Of a stretch of 64,000 bases of DNA, positions 34,118 to 45,690 are shown one piece after another. The position numbers were made by a program, and so were the translations under genes. The notes beneath the pieces are model-generated. The model worked only from the letters and a program-made list of their open reading frames with translations. It had not been told where the DNA came from and ran no database searches. Origin of the DNA: Rhodosorus marinus (taxonomy: Eukaryota; Rhodophyta; Stylonematophyceae; Stylonematales; Stylonemataceae); assembly GCA_029953675.1 (NCBI GenBank), contig JAMWBK010000005.1:1922001-1986000 (forward strand), in the 5' to 3' direction. Position 1 is the stretch's first letter, and every line of letters starts with the position of its first letter.

Positions 34118-36610
34118 ATGAACGGTGAGACGAGGACTGTTCTCCCAGATGCGGTGGCGGCATTTGCCCGAGGAGAGTTTAAGAAGACAAGAGATTTCCT
34201 TTCAAAATCTGACATTGTTGCCAGAGCAGAGATCCACGAGGCGCATCAATTGGAGGTTTTTAAGAGGAAGCGGGAGTACAACGAAGCCGTGGTGGATTAT
34301 TATAACTCTGGAATGCGAGATCCGCAGAAGCTCGTCGAGCAGACCGTTCTTGCCGATCATGGCCAGGAGAAAGCTCCGTTAGATCATCAACGACTCTCGG
34401 AACTTGTTTCCACCTTTGGATTAATACCTCTCTACAATTTCTCGGTATAACTCTCAATCCACAACGTTTGATTTCGCTTCTTACGCTCGCCGTGCTTGAA
34501 CACTGAGAGATCCTCACCTTGTTTCCGCGTTTGCTTCCGAAGGTCATTCTTTACCAATCGCACAAACTCATGAACGCCATGCGGGTCCTAGAGGTTCTTT
34601 TTGAGGTTATAGAGTCACAAGAGGAAGAGGAGGGCTTGTCTATAAGGATTTGCATTCTTCTTCTCGACGTTTATTTTCGGCTTGGGTGGCTCTACGAGGA
34701 GCGCGTGAACAAAGTGCTGGGTTTTTTGGACTTGTGAGTAGATGTTCTTCAATCCGTTTGTCCAATACAGTAGGCCCTCTTCTGATCAGAGCAATATCTC
34801 TGGATTCCGCGATTTTCGGCTGTGTTCAGATGTAGCTGTATCGGTGTAAGCGAAACAACTACAGAGGCTGAGAACAAAAATCTGAACGGTGAATTCAGGC
34901 TCGCTGCTCCGAAATTAGAGGAAGGGAACATGTCAGAGGTAACCGCTGGCCGGATGGTTAGTTGGACTGCTTGCTTGTTTTTTGGTGATTGCTAACTTTC
35001 TCTCTTCTGCTGGGTATTCCTTAGGTTGGAATTCTAGCGGCTCCAAGCACCCAACAAGACGGGAGGTTCCTAATCTACGTATACAGAGCCCGTTTTCGAG
35101 CCCTAACAGACAATGCGAGAGGGTTTATGAAGGAGGCTAAAAGCGCCGTAAGCGCCGCGGACGAAGCCACATTCCGCCCGACGTCAGCAGCGTTAATGCT
35201 CAAGGCACACATGGAGAAAAACCTGCGGAAGAGCTTGTCACACCTCATGGTAGGCATAGTTGGCTCGAGAGCCACAAACTATCAGGCTTGCTGTATATCT
35301 GCTGACCCGGTTGTTCCTGTTTCAGGGAGCCACTTCGTCGGAGGGCTTGTGCCCCCTCATTTTGAACAACCTGGGAGTGATCCACCATCGGTTGGGACGA
35401 CATGCATTGTCAGTAGCTTACCTCGTATCAGCACAGCAGTGTTTTGACAGGTTACTTCAAGATGATGGTTTGTTCACCAACGGTAGACAGGACAACTTGT
35501 ATTCTGGGCTCTGAGATGTATCCGGCTCCTGTCACTACTTGCTCCCCTGCCTTCAGGTTCAGAATCTAACGAGAAAGGAAAATTGATAGCTCCTCAGTCG
35601 CTTCCTCAGATGGGACAACATCGTCGCCCCGAGGTTGCGTACAACCTGGGTGTAGAGTACCTATTGCTTGGACGATTTGAAATGGCGTTGAACATGTTTG
35701 GGCTTTGTCGGTCGCAGTATGCTCGGTCCTCTGCTTGGTGGTGGTTGCGCATGGCAGAATGCTACGTTCGCTTAAGCGAGCATAAAAAGGCAAACAAAGC
35801 TAAAGACGGACTCGTTGAGACTGTTCTTGGTAGTGGACGTGGACGTAGGGCTGTGCTCCGGCCCCTTGAAGAAGGAGAAAGTGACTACCTTCACGAGGCG
35901 AAAGCGTACGCGGAAACTGGGAGGCGGGTGCTTCGAACTTTGACCAACGAGTCGGGAACTATGGGGACACTCGATCTTGAAGTCGATGAGGCAATCCAGC
36001 TTAAGCGCCGAGCTGAGAATCGCTCTCTCGACGCCGGCTTTCTCGGCATTCTGTGCTTTACAAGCATCGAAACAAGGCGTTATGAGAAAGTGATTGAATA
36101 CTCGAACGAGTTGGTATGTACAATGCCTCGGTTGGTATCGTCACGAGCAGTGCCTAAGTTTACGCTGTTGGCGTAATTTGGACAGGTTCAGATAGAAGGC
36201 TTGTCGGAAGCCGGGAAAAGTCTAGCCCATATCTACGTGATAGAGGCAGCAACTGCTCTTAAGCGAAGTGAGATCCCGCTGAGGCGGTTTGAACAGGAGA
36301 TAAGTACAGCACACTTGGAACAGTTTTGGACGAATGTTGCGATCGCCTATCTCCATCAAGATCAGCTTGTCCCAGCCAGAGACGCGCGCTCGCATGCTTG
36401 GGAAGCGGTAGGAACTGGACAAAATGCTTGAGCGCTTAATCTACATGGCTAACGACAGCGTATGCACGGTGTACTTTGTTTTGAAAGATAACGCGAGACA
36501 CAGGTGCTGTTGAACCAAGCAAAGAACTGATTCTTTTGGACCTGTACCTCGCTCAAAAGGAAAAGAACAGAACCGAAGCTGCAGATATCGTTCGACGGTT
36601 GTGTAAGTAG
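34118..36610 (+). CDS. CNOT10: CCR4-NOT transcription complex subunit 10
   Basis: CNOT10 is a TPR-repeat subunit of the CCR4-NOT deadenylase complex, where it pairs with CNOT11. ATG 34118 opens MNGETRTVLPDAVAAFARGE. Later exons read VILYQSHKLMNAMRVLEVLF, then ICILLLDVYFRLGW, LCPLILNNLGVIHHRLGRHA, YNLGVEYLLLGRFEMALNMF and WWWLRMAECYVRLSEHKKAN. GLVETVLGSGRGRRAVLRPL matches the conserved 'G(x)GxxRxxVL' stretch that follows the TPRs in CNOT10. The final exon reads ELILLDLYLAQKEKNRTEAA and stops at 36608-36610. Eight or so short introns interrupt it. It is a little shorter than the animal protein, lacking most of the long acidic insert. Identity rests on the order of these blocks. Confidence 0.9.
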
Positions 36611-37810
36611 CACTGGGGGAAGGATTTTATTAGGGATGGAGCAGTGCAAAGAAAAATGTTCAATATGATTTTTGTTTTTTTCCCGAGTGGGAAGCATGGT
36701 GTCGAGTGAAAGCTCGCCCCGGAATCGGAGGCCTAGAACTGGCCCTCGAAAGGCGTATGTGTAGATTATGTTGAAGGCTCAACCCCGGCATGGGATGAAA
36801 GGTACTTTCGATCAAGGAGCCCCGTGGGGTGTTTTCTTCTCGAGTGTGAGGGAGCTGCAGAATTTTTTGCTTGCTTGTACAAAATTGAGTAAAGCTTTTG
36901 GATTCACTTTTTCAGCACAAGTCCACAACCAATCACACCTGTCCGTTCGTCGTCCAGACAGACCACATTCTTTGCATTTCCTTCCGCGAGAGAGTTTGAT
37001 TAAGACAGTTCTTGAAAGTCGCGGATGCCCTCTTCACGAGGATCTGTGTACCCAACTGGCATCAGACAAGATGAACAAGGAACTATAGCCTCAAAATCAT
37101 CGCAATAAGGTTCAGGCGAATTCGGAGGGTATTCATGAGGTGATCACGACATCCGCTAACCATTCGTCACCAATTGGTCTTCAGACACCTCAAACGGTTC
37201 ATCGAAATCCCATTAGCAATCGCCGCTGTGTTTTCCCAGAATCCCGGCAGCCCAGGACAATCATTTTCAGGTAAAATGATTGAATCGCATGGCCATAGCC
37301 GTTACATTCAAGAAAACATTTTTTGCTTATTTTTATTTCTGCTTAGGATCGGCCATAATTCTTGCTAAAACAGCATCCTCCGAAGAAGTGGCTCTTGTCC
37401 TGGAGTGGTCAGTGTCCAAAGTTAACGTTACCTGGTCTGGGCCTTTGAGCCCACTTTGTTTTGTAACTGACGATCATAGAGGCAAGGACAGCTCTAGCTT
37501 AAGTTAGGCTCAATTGATTTCCCGTCCGGGCGAAGATAGTAAGGTTCCATTCCCCAGGACGATGACGAGAACGGGAAAGTGAAGTGAGGCTGTGTAGAGG
37601 GGGACGTTTTTGTGAGCAAGAGTGAGCAAACCTAATCGGTAGGCTGATAAAGTGGCACGTATGAGGTATGTGAAGAAAACTAAATTAGAGTCTACGACCA
37701 ATGATCCGTAGCAGCTTTACTCAGAGAATCTAAAGAGTAGAGCTTTCCTGTATAACCCTGTTGTTAGTACCTTAAACAAAGAAAGGACGGGATCAGAGGG
37801 TCGAGAAAAA
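36611..37810. other. Spacer containing a doubtful gene
   Basis: The space between CNOT10 and the PH-domain gene holds the doubtful multi-exon gene described separately. Outside that, 37510-37800 has nothing recognisable. Confidence 0.35.
36696..37507 (+). CDS. Possible multi-exon gene, unrecognised
   Basis: ATG 36696 opens a short basic exon (MVSSESSPRNRRPRTGPRKA) ending at a consensus donor GTATGT. Later open blocks are Ser/Pro/Arg-rich. A last pair of exons joins across a GT..AG intron to give SAIILAKTASSEEVALVLEW and VTWSGPLSPLCFVTDD, with a stop at 37505-37507. The middle exons could not be placed in one frame with confidence. This may be one gene, two, or chance; no family is recognised. 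Confidence 0.3.
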
Positions 37811-39640
37811 ATGCAGCCAGCACCGCTCACGCCTTATCGCGGGTCAACGGAAAAGAGAAAGGGGCCGCTGACGCCGCTAAGACCTGAATCAGTTCGGTCG
37901 CCTACATGTCACAACCTTGCTGAGAAGGATCTCTTGAGAATCGAACGAGTTCAGAAACGCTTTCTGGAAGCACTGGCAGCAGCCCGAGAAGCTAAAATTC
38001 GTGCCGATTCTGCCCCGCATGAAAGCAAAACTCTTTTCAAGGAGGATTTACTCAGGAAACTGAAGGAACTAGAGGCGGTGAACCTGGAAGCTCAAGAGAC
38101 GCTTCGACAGGAAGATTTTGCAAGCCAGTACAAATCTCTGAAATGTAGGTGAATTCAACTTTTCCGTGCGCGCACCGCAAGGCCCACAAAACTCTAGCCG
38201 AATTAGCTCACACGAGATAAGATGGCATCCCCGTTACAGCTATTCAAGGAACTCTCATGGAGCACAAAGCGGTCGCGACGGACTTGAAGGGAAGGATCAA
38301 AAGCCTTGAGAAGATAATCGAAGACGAAACGCGATATCGTTCAACGGACAGAACCGAAAACTCACCTGGCAATCATCCAATAAAGAAAGGAAACTCAATG
38401 GGCGATGAGACTCTGTGCTTGATGCGGCATGATGTCGAGGCTCTAAAGCTTGAGCTCGTCAGGCTGCAAAAGGGCAGCCAAACGACGGCTGTAGCAAAGG
38501 TACGTCATATGATTACCGTACAGGTCGTCCGAACTTTGGACATAGCTGTGCTCCCTGCCTTCCATACTGACTGCCTATCTTTGTTCAACGCGGGTTGTTT
38601 CATATTATCTACAGGTGAATCCACAAGTTGCACCAACAAGCATGTCTTATTTGGAAGGACTAGACAGGTTACGCGAGAGGCTGGGAAGGCTGGAGAAGCC
38701 GCTTCGGAGAAATACTCTGTACAGATTGGAGAGGACTCCACCGCGAGCTTCAACCAGGGGACTAAACAGGATCTCCCAACAAATTCAGGACGAAGACAGC
38801 AGAAGGACGGATGAAACTACTCTGACAACACGTAGGTCACTTCACAACGGTGTATGAGGTGTGTCCGTGCAGCTTTCAGATGTTTTCGTCTCACACTGGA
38901 AAACATACGCTTTTGTGCATCAGTTTCACAACTTCCCTTAAGGAGTGTTGTAGATCGTGCGCGTTCTAGTCCAAGCCACAACAGCCAGAACTCACCAGCA
39001 CCGGCACCACCAGAAGTGGATGTGCCGGAAAGTTTTATGAAGCATCCAGAGGCTAAGCGGTCCTTGAAAGAACTACAGAGGTATTCGCTGAAGTCTAAAA
39101 TGAACGTAAGGACGATACACCCTTTTGAGGATAGATGCGCATTTATGGGTGCTTTCTCTGTTGCTCATCATACATAATTTCGGATTCTATTCAACTCAGA
39201 GCGACTCCGAGTTCACCGGAATGATGCTGTGGGTAAAACGCGGTAAACTAGTTCGTCGTTGGCGACAGCGATTCGTCAGCATCGTTGAGCATAGATTCTT
39301 CGGGGAAGTTCTGTGCTTGTTTAAATATGATAACAATGTTGTTGACGTAAGTCACACGATCATCCCGTTTTCTCCCAGACTAGAGGATCCCACCCCGTCT
39401 GCATAAGAACAACGCTAAGCATGGTTTCTCTCTCTATCTCCCTATGTCATGCCTCAGGGTACGAATTCAAAGCTCATTGTACTGAGAAACACTAGGTGTA
39501 CGAGAGAGGGCGAAATTGATGCACAATATGAGCACAGATATGTATTTCGTCTGGCATCCTCCAAGAAGGAATACTGGTTCTCAACATCCGACGCCCAGAA
39601 ACGCGAGGAGTGGCTACAGCGTCTCAGCGTTCCTCGCTAA
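37811..39640 (+). CDS. Coiled-coil protein with C-terminal PH domain
   Basis: ATG 37811 opens MQPAPLTPYRGSTEKRKGPL, a Pro/basic tail. A long charged helical region follows (RVQKRFLEALAAAREAKI; DLLRKLKELEAVNLEAQETL; LKGRIKSLEKIIEDETRY; DRLRERLGRLEKPLRR), expected to form coiled coil. A Ser/Pro linker precedes the PH domain in the last exons: MMLWVKRGKLVRRWRQRFVS, then EVLCLFKYDN, HRYVFRLASSKKEYWFSTSD, and the C-terminal helix AQKREEWLQRLSVPR with its invariant Trp. The basic strand 1-2 loop (KRGKLVRRWRQR) would suit phosphoinositide binding. Probably an adaptor at a membrane; the specific role is unknown. Stop at 39638-39640. Confidence 0.85.
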
Positions 39641-39920
39641 AGGTCACCGAGAGGTATGGAAATCTACTTCAAAAGCTGGTGTTTTTGAACCTTGTGATTC
39701 TTTCCCAAGGTCAGGATTACGAAAGGCTCCATTCGCAAAACTCTGGATCTTGAGTACCGAAAAGGAACAGGTAAGACTCCTGAAAGCAACAAACTGTAGC
39801 CAGTGAGCATACTCCTGGTCGTCGTTCTTCCTTTGGCTTTGATCAGTAGTGATTGAGCTTCGAAGTGCTCGGTCATGGGGACATGATGCGTTCGATAAAC
39901 TATGGTTGAGGGTGTTTTTT

Positions 39921-40276
39921 AAGCTGTTCCGGCTTGAAAACCAACGATTTCTTATATGCAAATCAACATTATTGGATTGCCTTTAAAAAAAATCAAATTG
40001 ATGCTGGGCGTCGCTCGTCGAGCTTTGTACAGCACAAGTTTATCCCCCAGCACAAGGCCCGCACCCTAGCCATGAATCCAAAAAAGAATAGCTTCGTGCT
40101 TAAGCTGTTCCGGCTTGAAAACCAACGATTTCTTATGCAAATCAACATTATCGGATTGCCTTTAAAAAAAAATCAAATTGATGCTGGGCGTCGCTCGTCG
40201 AGCTTGTACAGCACAAGTTTATCCCCTAGCACAAGGCCCGCACCCTAGCCATGAATCCAAAAAAGAATAGCTTCGT
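39921..40276. repeat. Two tandem copies of a 180-base unit
   Basis: Copy 1 starts at 39921 and copy 2 at 40101 with the same opening (aagctgttccggcttg), an exact offset of 180 bases. Copies differ by a few indels and substitutions, for example in the A-run and near 'tatatgcaaa' versus 'tatgcaaa'. A frame is open through much of both copies, but the small indels argue against selection for protein. This looks like a recent local duplication of non-coding or element DNA. Confidence 0.92.
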
Positions 40277-40340
40277 CTAAAGCCCTCGTTATTCATATGT
40301 CTAGTCAGAATCTATCTCATGTAGACAGCTGCCCAGTGGT

Positions 40341-40385
40341 AAGAGTAGAAGGACGAACTCGTGGACGAACTCGTCCTTACTCTTT
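40341..40385. repeat. Imperfect hairpin with nested direct repeat
   Basis: The left arm 40341-40356 (aagagtagaaggacga) is nearly the reverse complement of the right arm 40371-40385, with a two-base bulge. The interior contains two adjacent copies of ggacgaactcgt. It lies just after the tandem duplication. It could be a mobile-element terminus, but no element is seen. Confidence 0.6.
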
Positions 40386-41673
40386 TCATTCCTCTGAGCC
40401 ATCTCTGACTACTCTCCTTAGTACGGGCATACAAGCAGTACCATTTACAAAGCAGTCCTAACTAGTGTCAGAACCTGTTGGGATACTGAATTGTGCTAAT
40501 GATTCGGAAGTCCAAAACAGGAAATGATATTCGACCATTATACTGAATGGTGCTAATAATTCTAGGGGTGAGTTCGGGAAAAATCTTTTACAAAACGTGA
40601 AGCAGTTCTACGGACTCGTGAGAGCTCTCAGCGGTAAAATTTTTGAATCATTTGGTGATTGGGATTGATAATCATCATCGTCAGCCGCTTATTCAGAGCC
40701 TAACTAATCATCATCAGTACGAGAAGCACTTTAGAGGGCAAAGCATCGAATTCCTTGAGCAGACTTCGTCAAGCCTTCTTTGCCAATGGGAAAGCTCGCA
40801 GAAGACCATCAACCAGCCGCTTTGGTTGGTATTCAAGGTTTTTGTGAAAGCTAGTGTGGACATGGAGAGGAGAAACTCCCCGACAACGATAGCCTTCCGG
40901 AATGGCCAGTGTACGTTCCAATCAGGCGATGAGGTTCGAGCACGGTCTGAAGATGATGACAGAACTGGACGGCCTAATCAGTATTTCTCTAGAATCTACT
41001 GCGTAAGCAGAACGATTGGTATCATGATGTATAGGTCGAAGTAGGATTGGCTGAAGTAGATAGATAGCGCTCGCAAGTAGGCAAGCATTCAAAAGGTATG
41101 TAACGTAAGAGTTAAGGAGCAAGGACTATAACAGACGCAAGTGCACTTAAACAACCTCTTAGAGACGTTAACGCCTTACGGGTTTACACTTTGAGGAGCA
41201 ACTCCGGTTTGCTTTTCCTAGCCCGCCGGTGTTAGGCAAACATTTTGCCAAAATCGCGAATCTGTTTTATGATTGTATTTGGGCTGAAGTTGCAGGAGTG
41301 AAGGATCTAGTTGGGTTTATGGCTGGATGAGGCACTACTTCATGGGTTTCCTTTTCGACATTCCGATATACAGGGATAACCCAGCAATATCATTCAAACC
41401 TTTGAATACCCCTCAGACCCAAGAAACGTTAAGTATTTGATTGAATCAATCAAATACCTGTTGGAACATTGGCCATGGAAGTTGGGGCACCGAAAACCTT
41501 CAAGAACGAGGATTTCTTAGGACAGCGCTTTTCGTCAGCGGATTCGTAGAGTTTTAGAGAAGGCGAGGCACTCGAACGAGTTGGGGAGGGAGGAGAAGGA
41601 GGAGTCTGGTGAGCTATGTTCGTCTTTGGAAGTTGATGTATTTTGTGAAGCACGAAGGCGGGTGTTTTGAAAG

Positions 41674-44600
41674 ATGGTCAATGAGTCGTTGGATTCGTCG
41701 TTGAGTAGCTTGGTGGAGTCGCAGACACTCCAATGGGTTTTTGTTGGGGGGAAGGGTGGGGTTGGAAAGACAACGACCTCGTCATCCCTGGCTGTCAGTC
41801 TGGCTCAGAAGAAAGAATCCGTTCTGCTGGTTTCTACTGATCCAGCTCACAATATTTCAGATGCTTTCGACCAAAAGTTCAGCAAGGTGAGTCACGGGTC
41901 TAGTGCTTAACAGTAAGCGTTATCATCGGAGGAAAAATTGAGCAGGCACTTTCCTTGTGGTCGTTACGGGACGCTAAAAATATCAGGATCCGACAAAGGT
42001 TCGAGGAATGGAAAACTTGTCAGCGATGGAAGTAGAAGTGAGCGCTGATGGGTCGATGCGAATGCTTGAGGCTTCAGTAGGGCAATCGTTTGGTGAAGCT
42101 GCCGGACCTTCCTTGTTTCCAGCTCTGGATGAGCTCATTAAAATGGTTCCTGGAATCGATGAGGCGATCGCGTTTGGTAAGTTTTACTGGCGGGTTGGCA
42201 GAGCACTTGTTTCAGTGTATTCTCGTGCATCTCTAATGGAACGTACTTTTGCGCCCATTAGGGTTACTCGTCGAGACAATCCGATCAATGAACTATAGTA
42301 CCATCGTCTTCGATACGGCGCCAACTGGGCATACTCTTCGACTACTAGGGTTCCCGAACCTCTTTGAGAAGGCCATACCCAAGATAGAAGAACTGAACAA
42401 TCGCTTTGGAGGCATGCTCGGAACCTTGGGTTCTGTTTCGGGAATGACTCAAGGTACTCTTGAAAGATATCGTCCCAACTTGGATCAAGAAACAAAAGTA
42501 GATTTCTCTAAACTCTCCTCTTCTATTCGTTCCATCTGGCTGTATAGGGTCTGAACCGATGAACGTTACACTTGGCAGAATGCTTAAAGACCTCCAGGAC
42601 ACGGTGAAGCAAGTGACAGATCAGTTCCAGGATCCGGCCAAAACGACTTTTGTTTGTGTCTGTATCCCGGAGTTCCTCTCCGTCTACGAGACTGAGCGGC
42701 TGGTGCAAGAGCTCTCAAGTTTCAAGATTGACGTTAAGAACATTGTTATCAATCAAGTCATTGACTTGTCGAAAGGTGGGTAAACGCTTAGACTCCCTCA
42801 GAGACCAACCATCAGAGCGCTTCTCTCTCCGACTATCATGGGAGTCCTATCAGGTCACCATGGACAAGTTGGGTAGGGCGGGGCTGATCCGTGATAGATG
42901 GTTCTGGAGGGTTGTGTCTTTGCGAAGGGTGCTCCAGATTCAGTTCCGTTTTTGATGACGGTGGGGATTTGGCGCTTGGAGCACGAACAGCGTTGACCAC
43001 TAGGCCCTAGAGAGGGTGTTTGATTCGTAGCTTTCAGATAGATAATCTGGCGTGGAAACAAAGCGCTAGGGGCTCTGAGGGTCGTCCGGATTCCTTACAG
43101 TGTCAGGATGTACCCTAAAGCAGTCTTTCTTCTTACGACCAGGAATACCTGCAGAAGCGCTTTTCGCTGCGCGAAGCAACATTCAAATGAAGTACTTGAA
43201 GCAGATTGATGAACTGTACGCTGAAGACTTTCATGTAGTGAAAGTACCCATTCTTGCCGAGGAAATTCGCGGGAAAGATATGATTGTGGAATACTCGAAG
43301 ATGATTATGGGAGAAAACCAAAAGAGTTTCGGTAACTTGCAGGTCCCACAGGATCGAGCGTCGTTTGTTGGCGATCCACTGAACCAGGCTCCTTCCCGAA
43401 TCAGGCCTATCCTCAACCAGCGAGTACGCTGGCTCACTGGCAAATCTCATCGAGCAGAGAACGTTGAGATGGATCTTCTGCGGTGGAAAAGGAGGAGTAG
43501 GAAAGACTACGACTAGCTGTGCGTTGGCAACAGCCTTGGCGGAGGACCGCGCGCAGAACAAGTAAGGAAATGCGAAGCCAACAGACATGGACCCTATTGC
43601 TGTTGGGTTCTAAGGATTGCTGATTACTTGTGCCCCCACCATAGTCTCGGTCCAGTGCTTATTATATCGACTGACCCAGCGCACAACCTTTCCGATGCTT
43701 TCAAGCAACGAATTTCCCCCGGTGGGGATCCAACTAAAATTGAAGGTAGGAAAGTATGGGACAGCACAATTGCGACTTGTAGTTAGCTAGTGAAAGCATA
43801 CTTGATGTCCAGAATGAAGCGTGCGCTCTGTTGGTGCGCTAACCACAACGACGAAATTCTCGTAGGATTCGAGAACTTGTATGCGATGGAAATAGAACCG
43901 CAAACTGCGGCGGAGTCAGTCCTTCCCCGGGAAATGTTGAAGGACGTTGCCAAGTTCATCCCTGGTGTTGACGAGCTAGTATCTTTTTCTCAGATCGCGA
44001 AGCTCGTGAAGTCCATGGAATTCTCAGCTGTTGTCTTCGATACGGCACCTACAGGTATGAAATACAATCTGAGGAATAGGGGAACCAATGCTGCGTTTCT
44101 GCGTCAATTATACTATACGATATCGATATTGACTGTGTTTGCTAATGGGTTTTAGGGCATACGTTGAAGTTGCTTAACTTTCCGAAACTATTTGAGAAAG
44201 TACTGGAGCAGCTGGGGGCGCTGAAAGATAGAATAGACCCCTTGCTACAGAGTTTGGGTCCTGGTCTAGCAGATTCGGCCGGAAATCCGGTAATGATCCG
44301 ACACAGTGGAACAACTGGCAGTAGAGCGTTGGTTCCTCGTTATGGTGCTGACGGAAATTGGTTCCCCAACGATCCTTTTCATTCAAGCAGGACTTGTTCA
44401 CTGCAGCAAACCAGAACATCGATGACCTTAAGCAGGTGGTGGCGGAGGTTGGAGAACAGATGAGAGATTCGGACAGGACAACCTTTGTTTGCGTTGCTAT
44501 TGCGGAGTTTCTCTCAGTCTACGAAACAGAAAGGCTTGTTCAGGAGCTCTTCACGCTGGAGATCGATAGTAGGAACATTGTTGTCAATCAACTCCTTGAT

Positions 44601-44882
44601 CCTGAAGAGACGGACAAACTCTCCTTGTTGAAGGCTAGGGCCGCCATGCAGCAGAAATACGTCACCCAGGTAAGACGAACTATTGACCTCCTTTTCTAGG
44701 GTTACGTGTGAAGTCAGCGCGTGAAAACTGATTCTGCTTTTTCGTGATCCGCAAAAAAACAGATCGAAGACTTGTACCCCAGGTCAGAATTTCATATATG
44801 CAAAGTCCCTGTGCGAGGCGAAGAGATACGAGGCTTAGACTTGCTAAAATCGTTTGCAGCGGGGCTAACTGGCGGGCAGTGA
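41674..44882 (+). CDS. Two-domain GET3/ArsA-type ATPase (fused tandem halves)
   Basis: GET3/TRC40 ATPases carry tail-anchored proteins to membranes; bacterial ArsA is a related arsenite pump ATPase. Half 1 (ATG 41674) has [14 protein letters not shown] (deviant P-loop), [47 protein letters not shown] and [12 protein letters not shown]. An intron donor after GENQKSF joins in frame to [15 protein letters not shown], which opens half 2: [59 protein letters not shown] and NIVVNQLLD, ending at TGA 44880-44882. Both halves keep the catalytic motifs. Neither keeps the CxxC zinc motif that bridges fungal/animal GET3 dimers. A single chain could thus act as its own dimer. Which cargo it carries is not shown by the sequence. 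Confidence 0.92.
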
Positions 44883-45690
44883 GGATGCTTGCAATGGAAG
44901 CTTAGGTCCAGTGCTTATGCTTGAAGAAGCAGATTTTTTTGTAGCAGATGTGAAGTATGTACTAATTGAAGAATCGAGAAGACAAACACATCGCCAGCGG
45001 TAGGAATTACAACCCCTGCCTTTGGAGGGATGATCGAAGAAAGGAACAGACTATTTCTATCACTCTGTGGGGATTGCGACTTGCTCGAAACAAGCTTATG
45101 TGTTATGAACTGATTTACATATCTTGTGTGATATAAATTGCTAGTCGTTGGCGCTGTTTGCACGGAGGCATTATTCTAAGCTACCATCGACCACGCTGCA
45201 ACGGCATCATGGCAGAGAAAGCACCGGGGTCGCACTGTGGACAGTTTTCAGAATCGAGTTGCACTCACAAGGTTTGCCTAAGCAGATACTGCAGTAGGAC
45301 TTATCATCCGAGCGCTCAATCACATTCCGGGAGTTGCAACGTCCACGGCACACCCATTAGCACACTGCACCAGGAATTCTGCCATTCAGAAAGGGACTGG
45401 GCTGACAACCTCAAAAGCAAAAAGGCTGCTTGCCACGTCACATTCGCACCTTCCATGCCAAGCAGCAATGCTTGAAGTTACTGTACAAATCCGTGTCCCC
45501 GGAGCCGCCGAGGGGCTGCAGGCTGTCACGGAGCAGGAAGTCCACTCGAAACAACTTTTGCGGAGGAGAAATCAATCTCAGATTGAGTTCATGGAGCTGG
45601 CCAACGTGCTCAGCTCCCTGACCAAACACACCTAGCACTTAAATACATGACACTGCAAATAGCACGCGACCGCAAACAACAGATGCTCGC
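44883..45690. other. Spacer with a possible small ORF
   Basis: AT-rich 3' flank of the GET3-like gene, then the small ORF listed at 45468-45635. Nothing else is recognised. Confidence 0.35.
45468..45635 (+). CDS. Possible small protein or last exon, 55 codons
   Basis: ATG 45468 opens MLEVTVQIRVPGAAEGLQAV and runs as a charged helix to IEFMELANVLSSLTKHT, then TAG. The same frame is open upstream to about 45285, so this may be the final exon of a longer gene. The helical, heptad-like pattern looks coding, but no family is recognised. It ends about 55 bases before the 3' end of the convergent PP4R3 gene. Confidence 0.3.
   Translation: MLEVTVQIRVPGAAEGLQAVTEQEVHSKQLLRRRNQSQIEFMELANVLSSLTKHT

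Larger units (their letters stand above)
39641..41673. other. Gap with repeats and a hairpin
   Basis: It holds the 180-base tandem duplication, a hairpin and a small direct repeat, listed or reported separately. A 133-codon frame at 40643-41044 (+) starts with TTG and matches no known family. From about 41540 the sequence is G-rich up to the GET3 start. Confidence 0.5.

Noticed and set aside
40643-41044. 133-codon plus-strand frame
   Set aside because: It starts at TTG, has no family likeness, and sits in a repeat-bearing gap. Not supported as a gene.
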